The notes beneath the pieces are model-generated. The model was given only the letters and a program-made list of their open reading frames with translations, did no database searches and had not been told where the DNA came from. The position numbers were made by a program, and so were the translations under genes. From Chlamydoabsidia padenii (Eukaryota; Mucoromycota; Mucoromycetes; Mucorales; Cunninghamellaceae): a DNA stretch of 64,000 nucleotides. Positions within the stretch are counted from its first letter, which is position 1; each line of letters begins with the position of its first letter. The stretch is from positions 868,001-932,000 of the forward strand of contig JAIWND010000001.1 of the NCBI GenBank assembly GCA_025330725.1, in the 5' to 3' direction. Below are positions 43,617 to 55,227 of this stretch, one piece after another.

Positions 43617-46441
43617 TTATTCATCATCTTCTTCATCCGCTGTTTTCAACCAATCAATAAACTTGGCCGTTTTCTTCGTTAGGTCACGATGTGGTTCCAG
43701 ACCTTCATACCAGGCATAACAGGCTTCTTCATCTATTAGATCGCATTCATACCATTGAGACAAAACAAGAGCGGTCTTTGGTAAAACAAGAGGGTATCGT
43801 TGGACACATTGATCCCATGCCTTGAGCAAAAGTCGTTGATCAGATACGGACTTGACAAACTATATATATATAAACAAAGACGTCAGTTTATAAAATACCC
43901 CCTTTTCCAACTGCTATTTACCGTTTTAAAAAGTCGTTCCCTAGATCGTAGAATCGCACCCACAGGACATTCTGCCGAGTTTTGTAGAAGGCTGACCAAT
44001 AGGATATAAAAGAGCTGTGATTTGGTGAGATCATGTCGCATTTCTACCTTGGTTACTTGTTTCACATCCTTGGCAATGTTCTGCGTTTGTTCTTGTGTAA
44101 TGTTGGATTCTGGTGATTGGAAAAAGTAAGCAAGTTCGTCTATAATGGCCTCTTCTTGTGCAATTTTACTTTTGTTGGTAGGTGTTGGGGAAGGTATCTT
44201 TGCTGAAGGTGGCCTATATCAAAATAAGTAATATCAGTATTGTTAGTAAACGATGATCCTTACTTTAATTAAATACCCACATACATTGCTAACTTTGCCT
44301 GTTCTTCTTTGGTTAGGTGCACAACCTTCATCCAGGATTTGTCTGTTTGCTGAATATAAGTATTCAAAAGAGCAAGGATTTAGTCATTCAAGTAATATAA
44401 GTATATATCTACTTACCATAATATCACCGTTCAAGACTTGGTCAGGGTCGGAGGTAGTTGTTCGTTTCTTTATATTCGTTCCATTTACCAAGATTGGGTG
44501 ACTAGGTTGAGGTCGTACAGGAAGCTGAGCTTCAAGTTCTGATTGGGTTGATAATTGTGGTTGGGAATGTGTTCGATGCTGGAGTCTTTGTCTTTGCTGA
44601 GGTTCCTGCTGATATTGTTTTTGTTCAAATGTGTTTTGATGTTGAGTGACTGGCCGACTGGATGGTGGTGATGATGGTGAGCTTTTTTCATGTAAGGTCA
44701 AGTCTGAGAGCCCAAAGTGCGAAACAAAGTTCTCGGCCGGCGAATGTCGCAAAGGTGTTGGAGATGACCGCCAGTTGTGATTTCCATAATCCCTTGGTTT
44801 ATGATCCCTTGCGTTGGTAGTATTCTGATGTTGATCCTTATTGACTTGTTGGTGTTGAGTCGATGGAGATGATGTACTATTGTTCGGTGAATGAGGATCT
44901 CGTTGGGCAACATGATGAGTTGTCATGGTATCGTCAATAGCAGAATGGTGCTTTTCTTGGTGATGATGATGATGATGATGTTGTTGTTGCTGTTGTTGTT
45001 GCTGTTGTTGTTGCTGTTGTTGCTGTTGCTGTTGCTGTTGATGAGGTCTTTCCTTCAATTCACTTCGTCCGTGTGCTAAATAAATGAATAAATAAAGAGT
45101 ATTATATTTCGATCCAGTAATATTATAACATCCCGCAGTGATTTACCAAAATGACATTTGGGCCCATATTGACAAAATTGATCTTTCATGTATCGTTCAC
45201 ACAACTTGGTCTTGTAAAGTAGGTTTTCAGCAGAGTCTTTGGTTCCGTTTTCCCGGCGGCCTCCATCATCAGACCCAGTAGGAAGAGGGGTTGTAGAAGC
45301 TGCAGTAACCGGATGATCGGATGTCGAGCCACCACCATCATGATTGTTTAAGCGCCCGCGAAGTTCCACCGTGCCGTGAGCAAATGTGCATCTTGGTCCA
45401 TAAGGACATTCACCATCCGTTTCAAAACGTTCACAGAGTCTTGTCTTGAATAAAGGATTCGAACTGTTACTGTTACTGTTACTGTTATTGCCATGAGTCA
45501 CACCATCATTTACTAAATGATTTAATGGGGAGGAATTAATAGGTGGTGAAGATGACGGAGAGGTGCGGAATATAGGTGCTGAAGAAGGACGATCCACCAT
45601 CAATCTAGGTTGTTGATGTTGACGATTTCCGTTACCATTCATAATAGATCCTGCTGCTGCTTCATTTCCCCCCATGTAGCTCCGAGTACCATTCGTACCT
45701 GCCGTTGTTGTTCCAGTACCTTTATAGTGTTGATGCTGTTGATGTCCTTGTCCATTAAAATTCGAGCGTTTACCACCATTAGCCCCACCGTGATGATTGA
45801 ATGCTTGTTGTTGGTTTCTGTTGTTCACCTTTTTGACATCGACAAAATGCTGAGCATGACTAAAAACATCTTGCATGCTCTTAAAGACCACCTTTTCAGA
45901 AGCAACATGTTGATTACACCATTGTAAATGCACACCTTCAGCGTTAGGGAGTAGTCGTGCATGGTTATCCACAAGTTGAGCAAGATAATATACTACTTTT
46001 TTGGGTCTAAAGGTATAAAAACATTAATAAAGTTAAAATTAGACAAATACCATCAACAAAGTTACGTTTAGGATATATATTTATTATACTTGATTTACTT
46101 ACTTTGTTCCTGAGAGATACTTTAGTTCAATTTTAAAGCCTTCTTCAATACGCAGGAGTCTTGGGCCAAGTCCAGTGGTTTCAAACGTTTCGCGTAGAGC
46201 ACATCTATAATAAGAGAATCCATGTTAGTTGAGTTAGTTTCAAAGCGTCATTTATATACCTAGAAGCCTTGTTGTTATATACTTACTTCAGTTCGTCTTC
46301 TTGACCCAGGACCAAACCTTTGGGACAAAACCAATGTTTCTTGTTTGTAAAAGAGTCGTTCACCAACAAGAATTCGACATTACGTTGTGATCGGTATACA
46401 ATGAGACCAGCATAGAGGAGAGTTTGCAAAGTTCTGTCCAT
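43617..46441 (-). CDS. Fusion protein: Ap4A-hydrolase-like Nudix domain + two TTP-type CCCH zinc fingers + W2 (eIF5C) domain, 7 exons, 791 aa
   Basis: Exons 46287-46441, 46103-46204, 45147-46006, 44417-45075, 44285-44349, 43922-44213 and 43617-43859 join in phase. Residues ~1-145 are a NUDT2-like Nudix domain (AGLIVYRSQRNVEFLLVND, KKHWFCPKG, ELKYLSGTKPKKVVYYLAQL). In the Nudix box E48, R56, E57 and E60 are present but residue 61 is Thr where Glu is usual. Two C-x8-C-x5-C-x3-H fingers (C277-H296, C355-H374) have the KTxLCERF/Y lead of tristetraprolin-type RNA binders. A poly-Gln/His linker follows (45040-44949 encoded). The last ~160 residues are a W2 HEAT domain (LPKTALVLSQWYECDLIDEE, KKTAKFIDWLKTADEEDDE) as in eIF5/eIF2B-epsilon. 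This suggests an mRNA-fate regulator; function is inference. Confidence 0.88.
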
Positions 46442-49343
46442 GTGGAGGTGGCGTTAATGACGGGAGGGTAACAATGAGGGGAAGATGGAGTATAAAAAGC
46501 AAATTGCTTTACTTGTAATAAGAAGAAAATGGAGAGAGAGAGAGAGAGAGAGAGAAGAGTATAGGAGAAGTGTGTTTGCTGGAGAGATAAACCGATTTAC
46601 CCGTGGTCAACAATTAGTGTAATGGTGGGAGTGTAAACAAGATTCAAAAAATGAAAAAAAAGAAACGGTTTTTTTAAAAAACAAATTTCAAAACCCGACA
46701 TTCGCGCCAATCGTCGACTTGACTGATTAGCAATAATGAACCGACTGACACAGGAGAAGCCATCGCATGTATATACAAGATCACAGAAGAAACCAAATAA
46801 AGATGTTTTTATTAACTGCACGAATAATGAGAGGGGATAAATACATAGTATAATAAGTTACTAGATAAGATGTAGGATCACTTTATGCATTATAGTAGAC
46901 TAAACCAAGTAATAGGAGTATCCAATGGTGATGATTCACAAGCGACCCTAATCCATTTGTTGTCTTTTGACATATCACATTCATCGTTGATCGGAGAGTA
47001 GTAAAATAACGTTTGATGTGTGCAGGAAGGACATGGTGATGGCCTTGATGATGTAGCGTTTGTGTTGGGATGTCAGATAATGCTAGTCGTTATCGTCAAA
47101 TCGAATTTATCAGTTACTACTATTCCACCCGCATTACTCACACAAATGAGAATCGGACCTATAAGAGAAGGAAAGATTAGTATCAGTCGTTGATGTATAT
47201 ATTACTGTGAGCGATACCATATTCTTGTTTGGGGTCCGTACCATATCAACAACTGGTCATTGTGCTTTATCAAACAGCACCGTCTATTGCCTATAAGCAA
47301 TACATAAAAGTCAATGTTACAATTCCTTTATCTCTTTTTAATTTACCTTGTCATGTAGGAGTATCACCGACTAGCACCATCTTGACCAAGTCAACTTACC
47401 AAAGGACCCACACCGTTTTTTTCCGTTAGCGCTATCGATTGACCCTTTGTTTCTTTCGTTTCTTGATATGGGCTCACAGTGTTGATAAGAATGATAAAGG
47501 TTGTCCAAGATCCGTTAATGGTTGGGTCTACTAACATTCTGTTGTGTACTTGTTGTTGGGTGTGTCGGGGGTCACAGGATAGTTTGTTCGAGAAGACCAA
47601 ACTGGTGCCATACTGTCGAGGTTGGTTTAAATAGAGTAATCTGCTGCATATGGTAGTGAAATAGTCGCTTGGTGGAGTTGCGGTAGCATAAAGTAGATTT
47701 GTGGATGAAGAAGGGAAAGAAAGTATACAATTCAAAAATGATCTTCCAGCTATTTCGATAAAAGTTCACTCGGGTGAACGAAAAAAAAACACATTGAAAT
47801 CCCGACAGACAGAGTGTGATATGATTTCATTGCCTCATGCAGTCCACATTAAATAAAGGGTGTTCTATCTTCTTAAACCCATGTTTTTAACAAGACCTTT
47901 TTATTTAAACTGGAAGATCCCTTTTGGTAAAGTAAAGATCAATCATCAGGGGCACTTCACTGCATGTGGGTTTTGCTTTTAATCGGTACCTGAATCTTAT
48001 CGCGTGTCATTTCACTAGTTCGAAAAGTATATTTGAAAACGATTGCTTTGTTGGTCATCCTCCGCACGTACCATTCCATATTCAACATGTCTGTTCAACT
48101 CAGCAATGAGTGGCCCTGATATATTGTTCCTGTTTATACCCTTACCCCTCACTCACAGTCTGACTCCGGGATTGGAAATTCGAGCCCCGAAACTTTGTTA
48201 AATCATTGTGTTCATGACTTTTACAAAAGCAAAAGAGCTTGTATACTTTACTCATAAAAAGTCCCAGTGAGTAAAAAAAAAAATATTAAACGTCCGACTG
48301 TCAATGCCTCTGAGAAAAGACTTTCATCCAATGAGTATGATCCCATTGTCAGACATGATATGATGATATCAGATGTTCTTTCTTTTTCACTGAGCATGAA
48401 CTTTGTTAAAGTTGACGTCTGGGTATGTTTTTTAATCAAGTGAAACCCAATGAACAGCGTTAAACAACGAATCGGGAAGTCGGGCCGTGAAAAAAGAAAA
48501 ACGGAGTTTTTGCATTAAAGAAGAGAAAACCTTGCCTACACCAAGCCAATTGGTGTATGGGAAAAAAAGAAAGAAAAGAAAAATTGGGGCTTTAATATAT
48601 GCATGATTACTGTTGTATGTGGTTTTCATTTTGCATGATTTGGAAAATGCAGCCATTTTGAATGAATCAGCCGAAAGAACTCAAATCAAGTCAAAGGTGA
48701 ATTATAGAGTAACCGGATGTCGGGGTTTACATTTCCAATGGCTATAATTCTGATTTCTTTCAATCACTGGTAGAATTTCAATCTAAAGTACCATCTAATA
48801 ATCGGAAGTAAGGCATTTGAACATCAATAAAGTATGTCGAGGAGTGATTCTTTTTCCCTTTCTTATGTTAAGCGACATGTTACCTAATGATGATCGTGGT
48901 CAAGGTCATCAAATTTAAATCACACTCCCTGATAAAAAGGGAAATAAGGGGTCCTCAAATGACGTCAAATGATTTCGCTGGGTTTCAATCGCCTTTTTTT
49001 TCTGTAATGAGAGCTGTCGCTGTGGATACCATCTTTTTTTTCCATGGAACTTTTTGATCTGAAACTTGCTCTCTCGAAGGAAAGGAATGCCAATAAAACC
49101 TTACGATTGATGCCAATACAAGGGAATTGATCAACACCCAGACATTCTGGTGATCAAGTTTGATATCACACTGCCACAACTGTTTTCTGGAGAAAAGAAA
49201 AAACCCACATTCAAGGTTACACGGTCCATAATTTAAAATCCCGCGAAACTCCAGTGTCATTGAACAATAAAAAGTGGGGGCCTTTTTCCTTCTTTTCTTT
49301 TCTTCCCCTTTCTTCTTCACTTTTACTTTTTTTGCTTATAACA
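46442..49343. other. Gene-poor region of 2.9 kb
   Basis: A (GA)n run at 46533-46556, and motif copies TTTCAAAACCCG 46686-46697, GAAATCCCG ~47795, CGGGGTTTACA ~48720 and TTTAAAATCCCG 49232-49243 (~100 bp before the P5 ATPase ATG). A possible decayed gene at 47073-47735 is listed separately. Confidence 0.45.
47073..47735 (-). pseudogene. Possible gene or remnant with a cadherin/Ig-like end
   Basis: Minus strand: an open segment to ~47401 ends at a GTAAGT donor (reads INGSWTTFIILINTVSP...). A distal exon-like piece after CTTATAG (47160 down to 47073) reads GPILICVSNAGGIVVTDKFD-LTITT then stop. The latter resembles the last strand of dystroglycan/Axl2-type cadherin-like domains. A middle exon (~47230-47300) cannot be phased with certainty. 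Likely a decayed or poorly resolved small gene. Confidence 0.25.
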
Positions 49344-52300
49344 ATGCGCTCTCTCTGTGCGTTACTGGTGGTAATTTTGCTACCAATTGTAACGGCAACT
49401 CCAAAATGGAATACAGGTAATAGCACTCGATCTGTTCATTCTCAAGACAATCATATGACTAAGTCTTTTTTTTTTTTTTTTTTCGATCCTCTAATGAATG
49501 AATAGTAAATGGCAATCAAGTAGATGGATCAAAATGTCCTCTTCCAACATATAACTCTTATCCTTGTCCACGTATTTGCGTGAATGATTACAATCAATGT
49601 CCTCCTTCCGTCCGTCCATCTTGTCCTGCTGGTCAAACTTTTTGTATTGATGGAAACTGTCATGATGGTAACAGCTGCCCAAGTAATCTTGTCTCTGAAT
49701 GTGCATGTCCTGGTCAACCTGCTCTCTCTGGTAATATCTACGCCTGTAAGAAACAAACTGCCGATATCCAAAACTTTGTCGCCACCAATAAAACCCAACA
49801 GGCTGCTGCTGCTTGTGGTGCTGCATTAAACATTCAAGGCGGTTTACCGGATTGGGATAACACCAACCCTACTGGCATGATGTGGGGTGAATGTCCCGCC
49901 CCTGATTATGGTACTTTGAACTTCCATGAACCTGTCTTTTTAGCTCTGTGGGTTTATTATGGCTCACTTGTCGGGTTTTTAATCATCTGGCTTCTATACA
50001 AGACTGCTCGGGAAAAGGTAAGTGAGGGGGGTAGAAAACAGAAATTGGTACCGATCCAACTCAATCATGCATGTAATAGGTGATCAAGGCTCAATACCAC
50101 AAGACTCATGAATTGAAAATGGAACAGTATCAAATCGATGAAAAGGCTTCGGAAAAGGAAGATCAGAAGCAAAAAAATAATACAGTAAGTATGGAAAAAA
50201 AAAACTTTTTTTTTGCTGGGATTAGTGGTTTGACATGATTTAACGGGGTTTTAATTTTATTCTAGGCTGATACTCAAGATGATGTTGCTTCTATTGAACC
50301 TGAAGAGGAAATGGTAATCAAGGCTTACAAAAGGGATATTCTGGGCATGTTCTTCTTTGTATGCTACATTCTTCAAACTATGGGTATGATCGCTTACATG
50401 ATTATGATTGTGTATGACTATTACCAAAACTATCTTTGGTTCAGGGGCGTGGCGGTGGTCCAATCTTCTACCTTTATTGGCCAATGGTATGTCTTCTTCA
50501 TTTGGTTTGCTATCCTCACCGTCTTTAAGAGCCGAATCATGAATTTTTACCGAATCCAATGCACTTATGCTGAAGGTCAATACGTCCAGGTTGAAAAGTC
50601 TGAACCAGGTAAGTCAACTCTATTGTCGGGATCTGAATACATACTCACAAAATGCAAACTTTTTCTTCTTCCCTTTTCACTCACCTTTTCCTTTTTCCTT
50701 TTTTTTTTTTTTTAATTCAACATTTTAATTCAACATGAATTAGCTATCATTCTTTTAGAAGATGAAGACCGTATTACTGATACCGTGCGCTGGTTGGAAT
50801 CGAAGGGAAAGCACATACTTGGTTTGGATGTAGTTGTCACCACTGCTCCTTTGGAAAAAACTCGCTCTGGCACCAAATACTTCAACTACCAATGTACTCG
50901 ATTTGTCTACCATCCCGAATCACAACTTTTCACTCCTCATGACTTCCACCTTGGTGAAACAAACGGTGAACTTGCTTACTTGACTAATGGTCTGTCCTCT
51001 GATGAAGCTGCCAAACGTGAAGAATTGGTGGGTCCTAACTTTATTGAAGTCTATGTGCCAAATCTTCCCATGGGCTTCCTTCGTGAATTTGCATCCTTCT
51101 TCTACATTTACCAATTCACTGCTCTTTGGCTATTCTATTACTTTGCATACTGTAAGTAATATATAAAAAACAAAAAGTTGGATCAATCAAACTCACTTTA
51201 TCTCTCTTTTTATATATATAAACTTTATGATTATAGGGCAAGTAGGTGTGGCCGATACTGCTGTGATCCTTCTCTCTGCTATTGTGAAGGTCCTTGTCCG
51301 TCTCAAGTCTGAACATCGTATCAAGAAAATGGCTGAATTCACTGACGAATGTAACATTCTTCGTGATGGCTCTTGGCAATTAATGTCCACTGCTGATTTG
51401 GTACCTGGTGATGTGTTTGAAGTGGCGGAAGGCAAGACCACTCCTTGTGATGCTGTTGTCTTATCTGGTAACATTGTGGCCGATGAAAGTTCCTTGACTG
51501 GTGAACCTCTTCCTATCCGAAAATTCCCTTTGCGCAAAGAAGATCAAACTCCTTATGAACGTATGGGTGCTAGCAAAATCTCAACTATCTTCTCTGGTAC
51601 AACTATCTCTCAAGCCGAACGAAGCGAAAAGGATACTCCTGTATGTGCTCTTGTCACCCACACTGGTACCAGCACTGATAAGGGTGAACTCGTCAAGAAA
51701 ATCCTATTCCCTACTCGTGTCTCCTTTGTGTTTGATGAACAAATCAAGATTGTCATTTTGATCTTGTTATGCTGTGGTTTGATCATGTTGGGTCTTGCTA
51801 TTTGGCTTTATACCAGTGGTACTAGTGCCTGGTTCTATGCCATGTTTGCTATCTGTCAATTGGTCTCTCCTCTTCTTCCTGCTGCTCTGGTGGTCGGTCA
51901 ATCTGTTGCTGCTGGTAAATTACGTGAAAAGAACATTTTCTGCGTTGATCTTCCTCGTATTTTGATGGCTGGCAAAGGTAAGCATAGTTATCATCATCCT
52001 CTTTTTATCTGTTAACTAATCTTGTTTTTTTTTTGCTAGTGCAACTCTTCTGCTTTGACAAGACTGGTACCTTAACGAAGGAAGGTCTCGAATTTTATGG
52101 CGCTCAACCTGTTGAAAATGTAGATAGCATTGTCAAGAACCGATCTGAAAACATCACACCTAAATTTGATCAACACATTGAAAAAGTGGAAGATATCCCA
52201 AGATTAAGCCAAATCGCTCTCGCTACTTGTCATGCTGTCACTACCCTCAACGGTCAATTCATTGGTAAGAAAAAAAGAGAAATATTATATGGAAATGAAA

Positions 52301-54212
52301 AGAAATTAACGGGATTTGATTTTAACTAGGTAATCCTGTCGATATCGAAATGTTCCGCTCTTCTAAATGGGAACTTCAAAAGGAAAAGGAAAACGAAGAC
52401 TATGTGGATACTTTGGTGCCTCCTGCTAGTACTCCAGGTAGTGATCGCTCTCCTGTACATGTCTTGAAACGATTCGAATTTGTCCATGCTCGTATGTCCA
52501 TGTCTGTTGCCGTACTTGACTCGGCCACGAATAAAGTGCATATCTTTGTGAAGGGTGCTTATGAAAAGATCAAGGACCTGTCTCATCCTGATTCCATTCC
52601 TGCTGACTATGATACTATCACTAACGATCATGCCCGCCATGGCTGCTATGTTTTGGCTCTCTCTCATCGCGAAATCGACTTGGATCAAGTAGGTGGTTTG
52701 GAAGGCTTCCGTCAATGGACTCGAGACCAAATGGAAGAAGAAATCAACTTTATCGGCCTCATCATCTTTAAGAATCAATTGAAATCTGATACCACCGAAA
52801 ACATCGCTGAACTGAAACGTGGGGCTACTCGTACAATCATGATCACTGGTGATACTGCTTTAACTGGTGTTTATATTGCTCGTCAATGTGGTATGGCACA
52901 TGCTAACTCGAAGGTATTATTGGGTGATTACGACAAGGTGGGGGATCGTGTGGTATGGACTGATGTGGACGAACCAGAAAAGTTTGCCGATGTGGATGTG
53001 GATCAATACATGATGAACAAGGATCATACTTCGGTGGAATTGGCGGTGACTGGCAAGGCATTCCATTATTTGGTGGATCATGATCTTATTCGCAAGTACC
53101 TTTTGGATATCCGTGTGTTTGCTCGTATGACTCCTACTGGTAAAGTCCAATGTGTGCAACTTCATATGGAACGTGGTATTACTGCTATGACTGGTGATGG
53201 TGGTAATGATTGTGGTGCTCTCCGTGCTGCTCATGTCGGTATTGCTATGTCTGATGCTGAAGCTTCTATTGTATCTCCATTCAGTACAAGTGTGCGTAGT
53301 GTCAAATCTTGTGTGGAACTTCTTCGACAAGGTCGTGCTGCTTTGGCTACCTCTATTACCGGATACCGTTACTTGATTTGTAAGTGAAATGCTAACCCTT
53401 ATCATATCCTGGTGACTAAAAAAACTCTCTTTTTTATAGTGTATGGACAAGTGATGATGATGCTCAAGGTCTTCACATTCTACTTCTCTGTCACAATGGG
53501 TACTAACGTCTGGATTGCTATTGATGTGTTTATCACTGTATTGATGACATGGTGTTTATCACAATCCAAGGCTGCCGATCGACTCGAAGGAATTCGCCCT
53601 ACTGCTCGTCTCTTGGGTCCTCAAACACTGGCATCTTGTATGGGTCTTGTTGCCATCAACTGGATCTACTTGTGCAGTGCCTTCAAGATGCTCTTCCAAC
53701 AATCATGGTTCCGTTGTAACGAATTCGATGCCAATGCAGTAGATATCTCTAAATGGTGGTTGCTTGCTGATAACTACGAAGCCGAAGTACTTGCCTTGGT
53801 CTGTCTTTTCCAATTCATCAACAACGCTGCTGTCTTCAACTTTGGTTACAAATTCCGTCAAGCCTTCTATCGCAACTACTATTTAGTCTTCTTATGGCTT
53901 CTTTACATCGCCATTGTGTCTTACTGGTTATTGGCCCCTCCTAATCGATTCGGCTGTCTTTTCCGCTTTAATTGTGGTACGAAGGCTGTCCTGGAGAAAT
54001 TCGATTTACCTATTCCTCCCACTCATGTTGAAGATTACAACACACCTCTTGGTATGAATGTCATGCCTTCTGATTTCCGTTGGAAACTGTGGGGTCTTTG
54101 TCTAGGAAACATGGCAACTGCACTGATTTACGAACGATTGATCATTTTGGGTCCTGTACACACATGGCTGGCCAAGAAATTCCCTGTGGATCGTCTCAAG
54201 GTCGACGTTTAG
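49344..54212 (+). CDS. P5-type (P5B-like) ATPase with signal peptide and Cys-rich N-terminal domain, 9 exons, 1409 aa
   Basis: Exons 49344-49416, 49506-50017, 50080-50184, 50266-50608, 50744-51151, 51237-51977, 52040-52264, 52330-53379 and 53440-54212 join in phase. After a signal peptide (MRSLCALLVVILLPIVTA) there is a ~150-residue ectodomain with 13 Cys, then a helix, a charged linker and the P5 core. Catalytic motifs: DESSLTGEP (actuator), FDKTGTLTKEG (phosphorylated Asp ~734), MITGDTALT, and MTGDGGNDCGALRAAHVG (hinge). The M4 motif reads SPLLPAAL instead of the PPALP of P5B (polyamine-type, ATP13A2/Ypk9) or PPELP of P5A. The VDLPRILMAGKVQLFCFDKT context favours P5B. It likely acts in endo-lysosomal/vacuolar membranes; substrate uncertain. 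Introns 3, 4 and 7 carry CGGGNTTT motifs. Confidence 0.9.
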
Positions 54213-54607
54213 TGATATTAGCATAGTTGGAAATAATCCCCTTTATAGATAGATCCTTTTACCTTTTATTTTATTGTACTTTACTACACACAACATACGT
54301 ATATATCTTTACTTAGTCTCATTTTATTTACCACACATTCTTTTTTTTTTTTGAAATAAAACGGATGCCTTGATCTTCCTTTATTACTCTATGTCTAATA
54401 CTTCTTTTGTTGCTACACGATTTTTGGCCAATGATGCTGAAAATGGCGGGCGGCGTCCTTGATTAAGTTATGGGATAGATCATGTGTGATATCAGTATTA
54501 CAAACACAGATCAGCGGAGCTAGTTTGGAGGAGGTATAATTTTAAAAAACGAAAAACCTCTCTCTCTCTTTTTTTTTTTTTTTTTTTTTCTTTAACTAAG
54601 CAAAGCC
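54213..54607. other. Intergenic region
   Basis: P5 ATPase 3' flank (AATAAA near 54355) and leader of the small His-rich gene with CT-repeat and poly-T (54560-54589). No other gene seen. Confidence 0.5.
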
Positions 54608-54838
54608 ATGGATCTTCTCAAGAAACTGACCCACCATCATGATCACAAGGATCACAAAGCCAAGGAATCTTCTACCCCTGCTCCTGCCGAAGATCCTGCT
54701 GCCCACGCCAAATATTTGAATGATCCTATGCGAACCACTGCTCATGGTGATAGTGTGGGCCATTTTGTCGACCCTATGGGTGGACGACAAAGTAATGCTG
54801 GTGCGGGTAACTACGATAGTACGAATACAGGCGCTTAA
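54608..54838 (+). CDS. Small hydrophilic His-rich protein, 76 aa, unknown
   Basis: A single short frame, MDLLKKLTHHHDHKDHKAKE at the start, then PAPAEDPAAHAKYLNDPMRT and a Gly/Asn/Ser-rich tail (SNAGAGNYDSTNTGA). The ATG sits after a typical CT-rich plus poly-T leader, as for expressed genes here, and codon use (CCT, GCC, AAG, GGT) is host-like. The composition resembles small hydrophilic stress-type fungal proteins, but no family is recognised. Confidence 0.6.
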   Translation: MDLLKKLTHHHDHKDHKAKESSTPAPAEDPAAHAKYLNDPMRTTAHGDSVGHFVDPMGGRQSNAGAGNYDSTNTGA

Positions 54839-55227
54839 GACAAATCCCTTTTACACAAATACGTTGATCCTGCCATTTACAATCCCGATTTTAAAGCCGA
54901 CGGTTTGAAACACTATTTGTAAATCCCGCTACATCACACATTTTGGTCACACAAACAATATCCGAGGAAGACTTTATTTTACAACTAAAGGGATATATAT
55001 ATAACCAATAAAGTCTATAATTTTATTAAATAAAAAACATGGAGAGAATGAGTAATAAAGAGAGAGAATAGTAAGAGCAAAAGATGTAGATGACTATAAC
55101 TAAAAAGGGAAGATGAAGAATATAAAAAAACATGCTATACAGTATACAAAGTTAAAAAAAAAAGTAGAATGGATGATGAGGGGGGGGGATGAGAGAATAA
55201 GGGGATGATAGTAAAAGAGATGTTGGT
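54839..55227. other. Convergent intergenic region
   Basis: CAATCCCGATTTTAAAG (~54881) and GTAAATCCCGC (~54918) occur 30 bp apart. Then AT-rich sequence with a G-run (55182-55190). Confidence 0.5.

Noticed and set aside
44891..45079. Plus-strand poly-Leu/Met ORF
   Set aside because: Antisense of the poly-Gln/His linker of the Nudix-CCCH-W2 gene.
49491..49826. Minus-strand ORFs opposite the P5 ATPase ectodomain
   Set aside because: Antisense reading; the plus strand gives the Cys-rich domain joined in phase to the pump.
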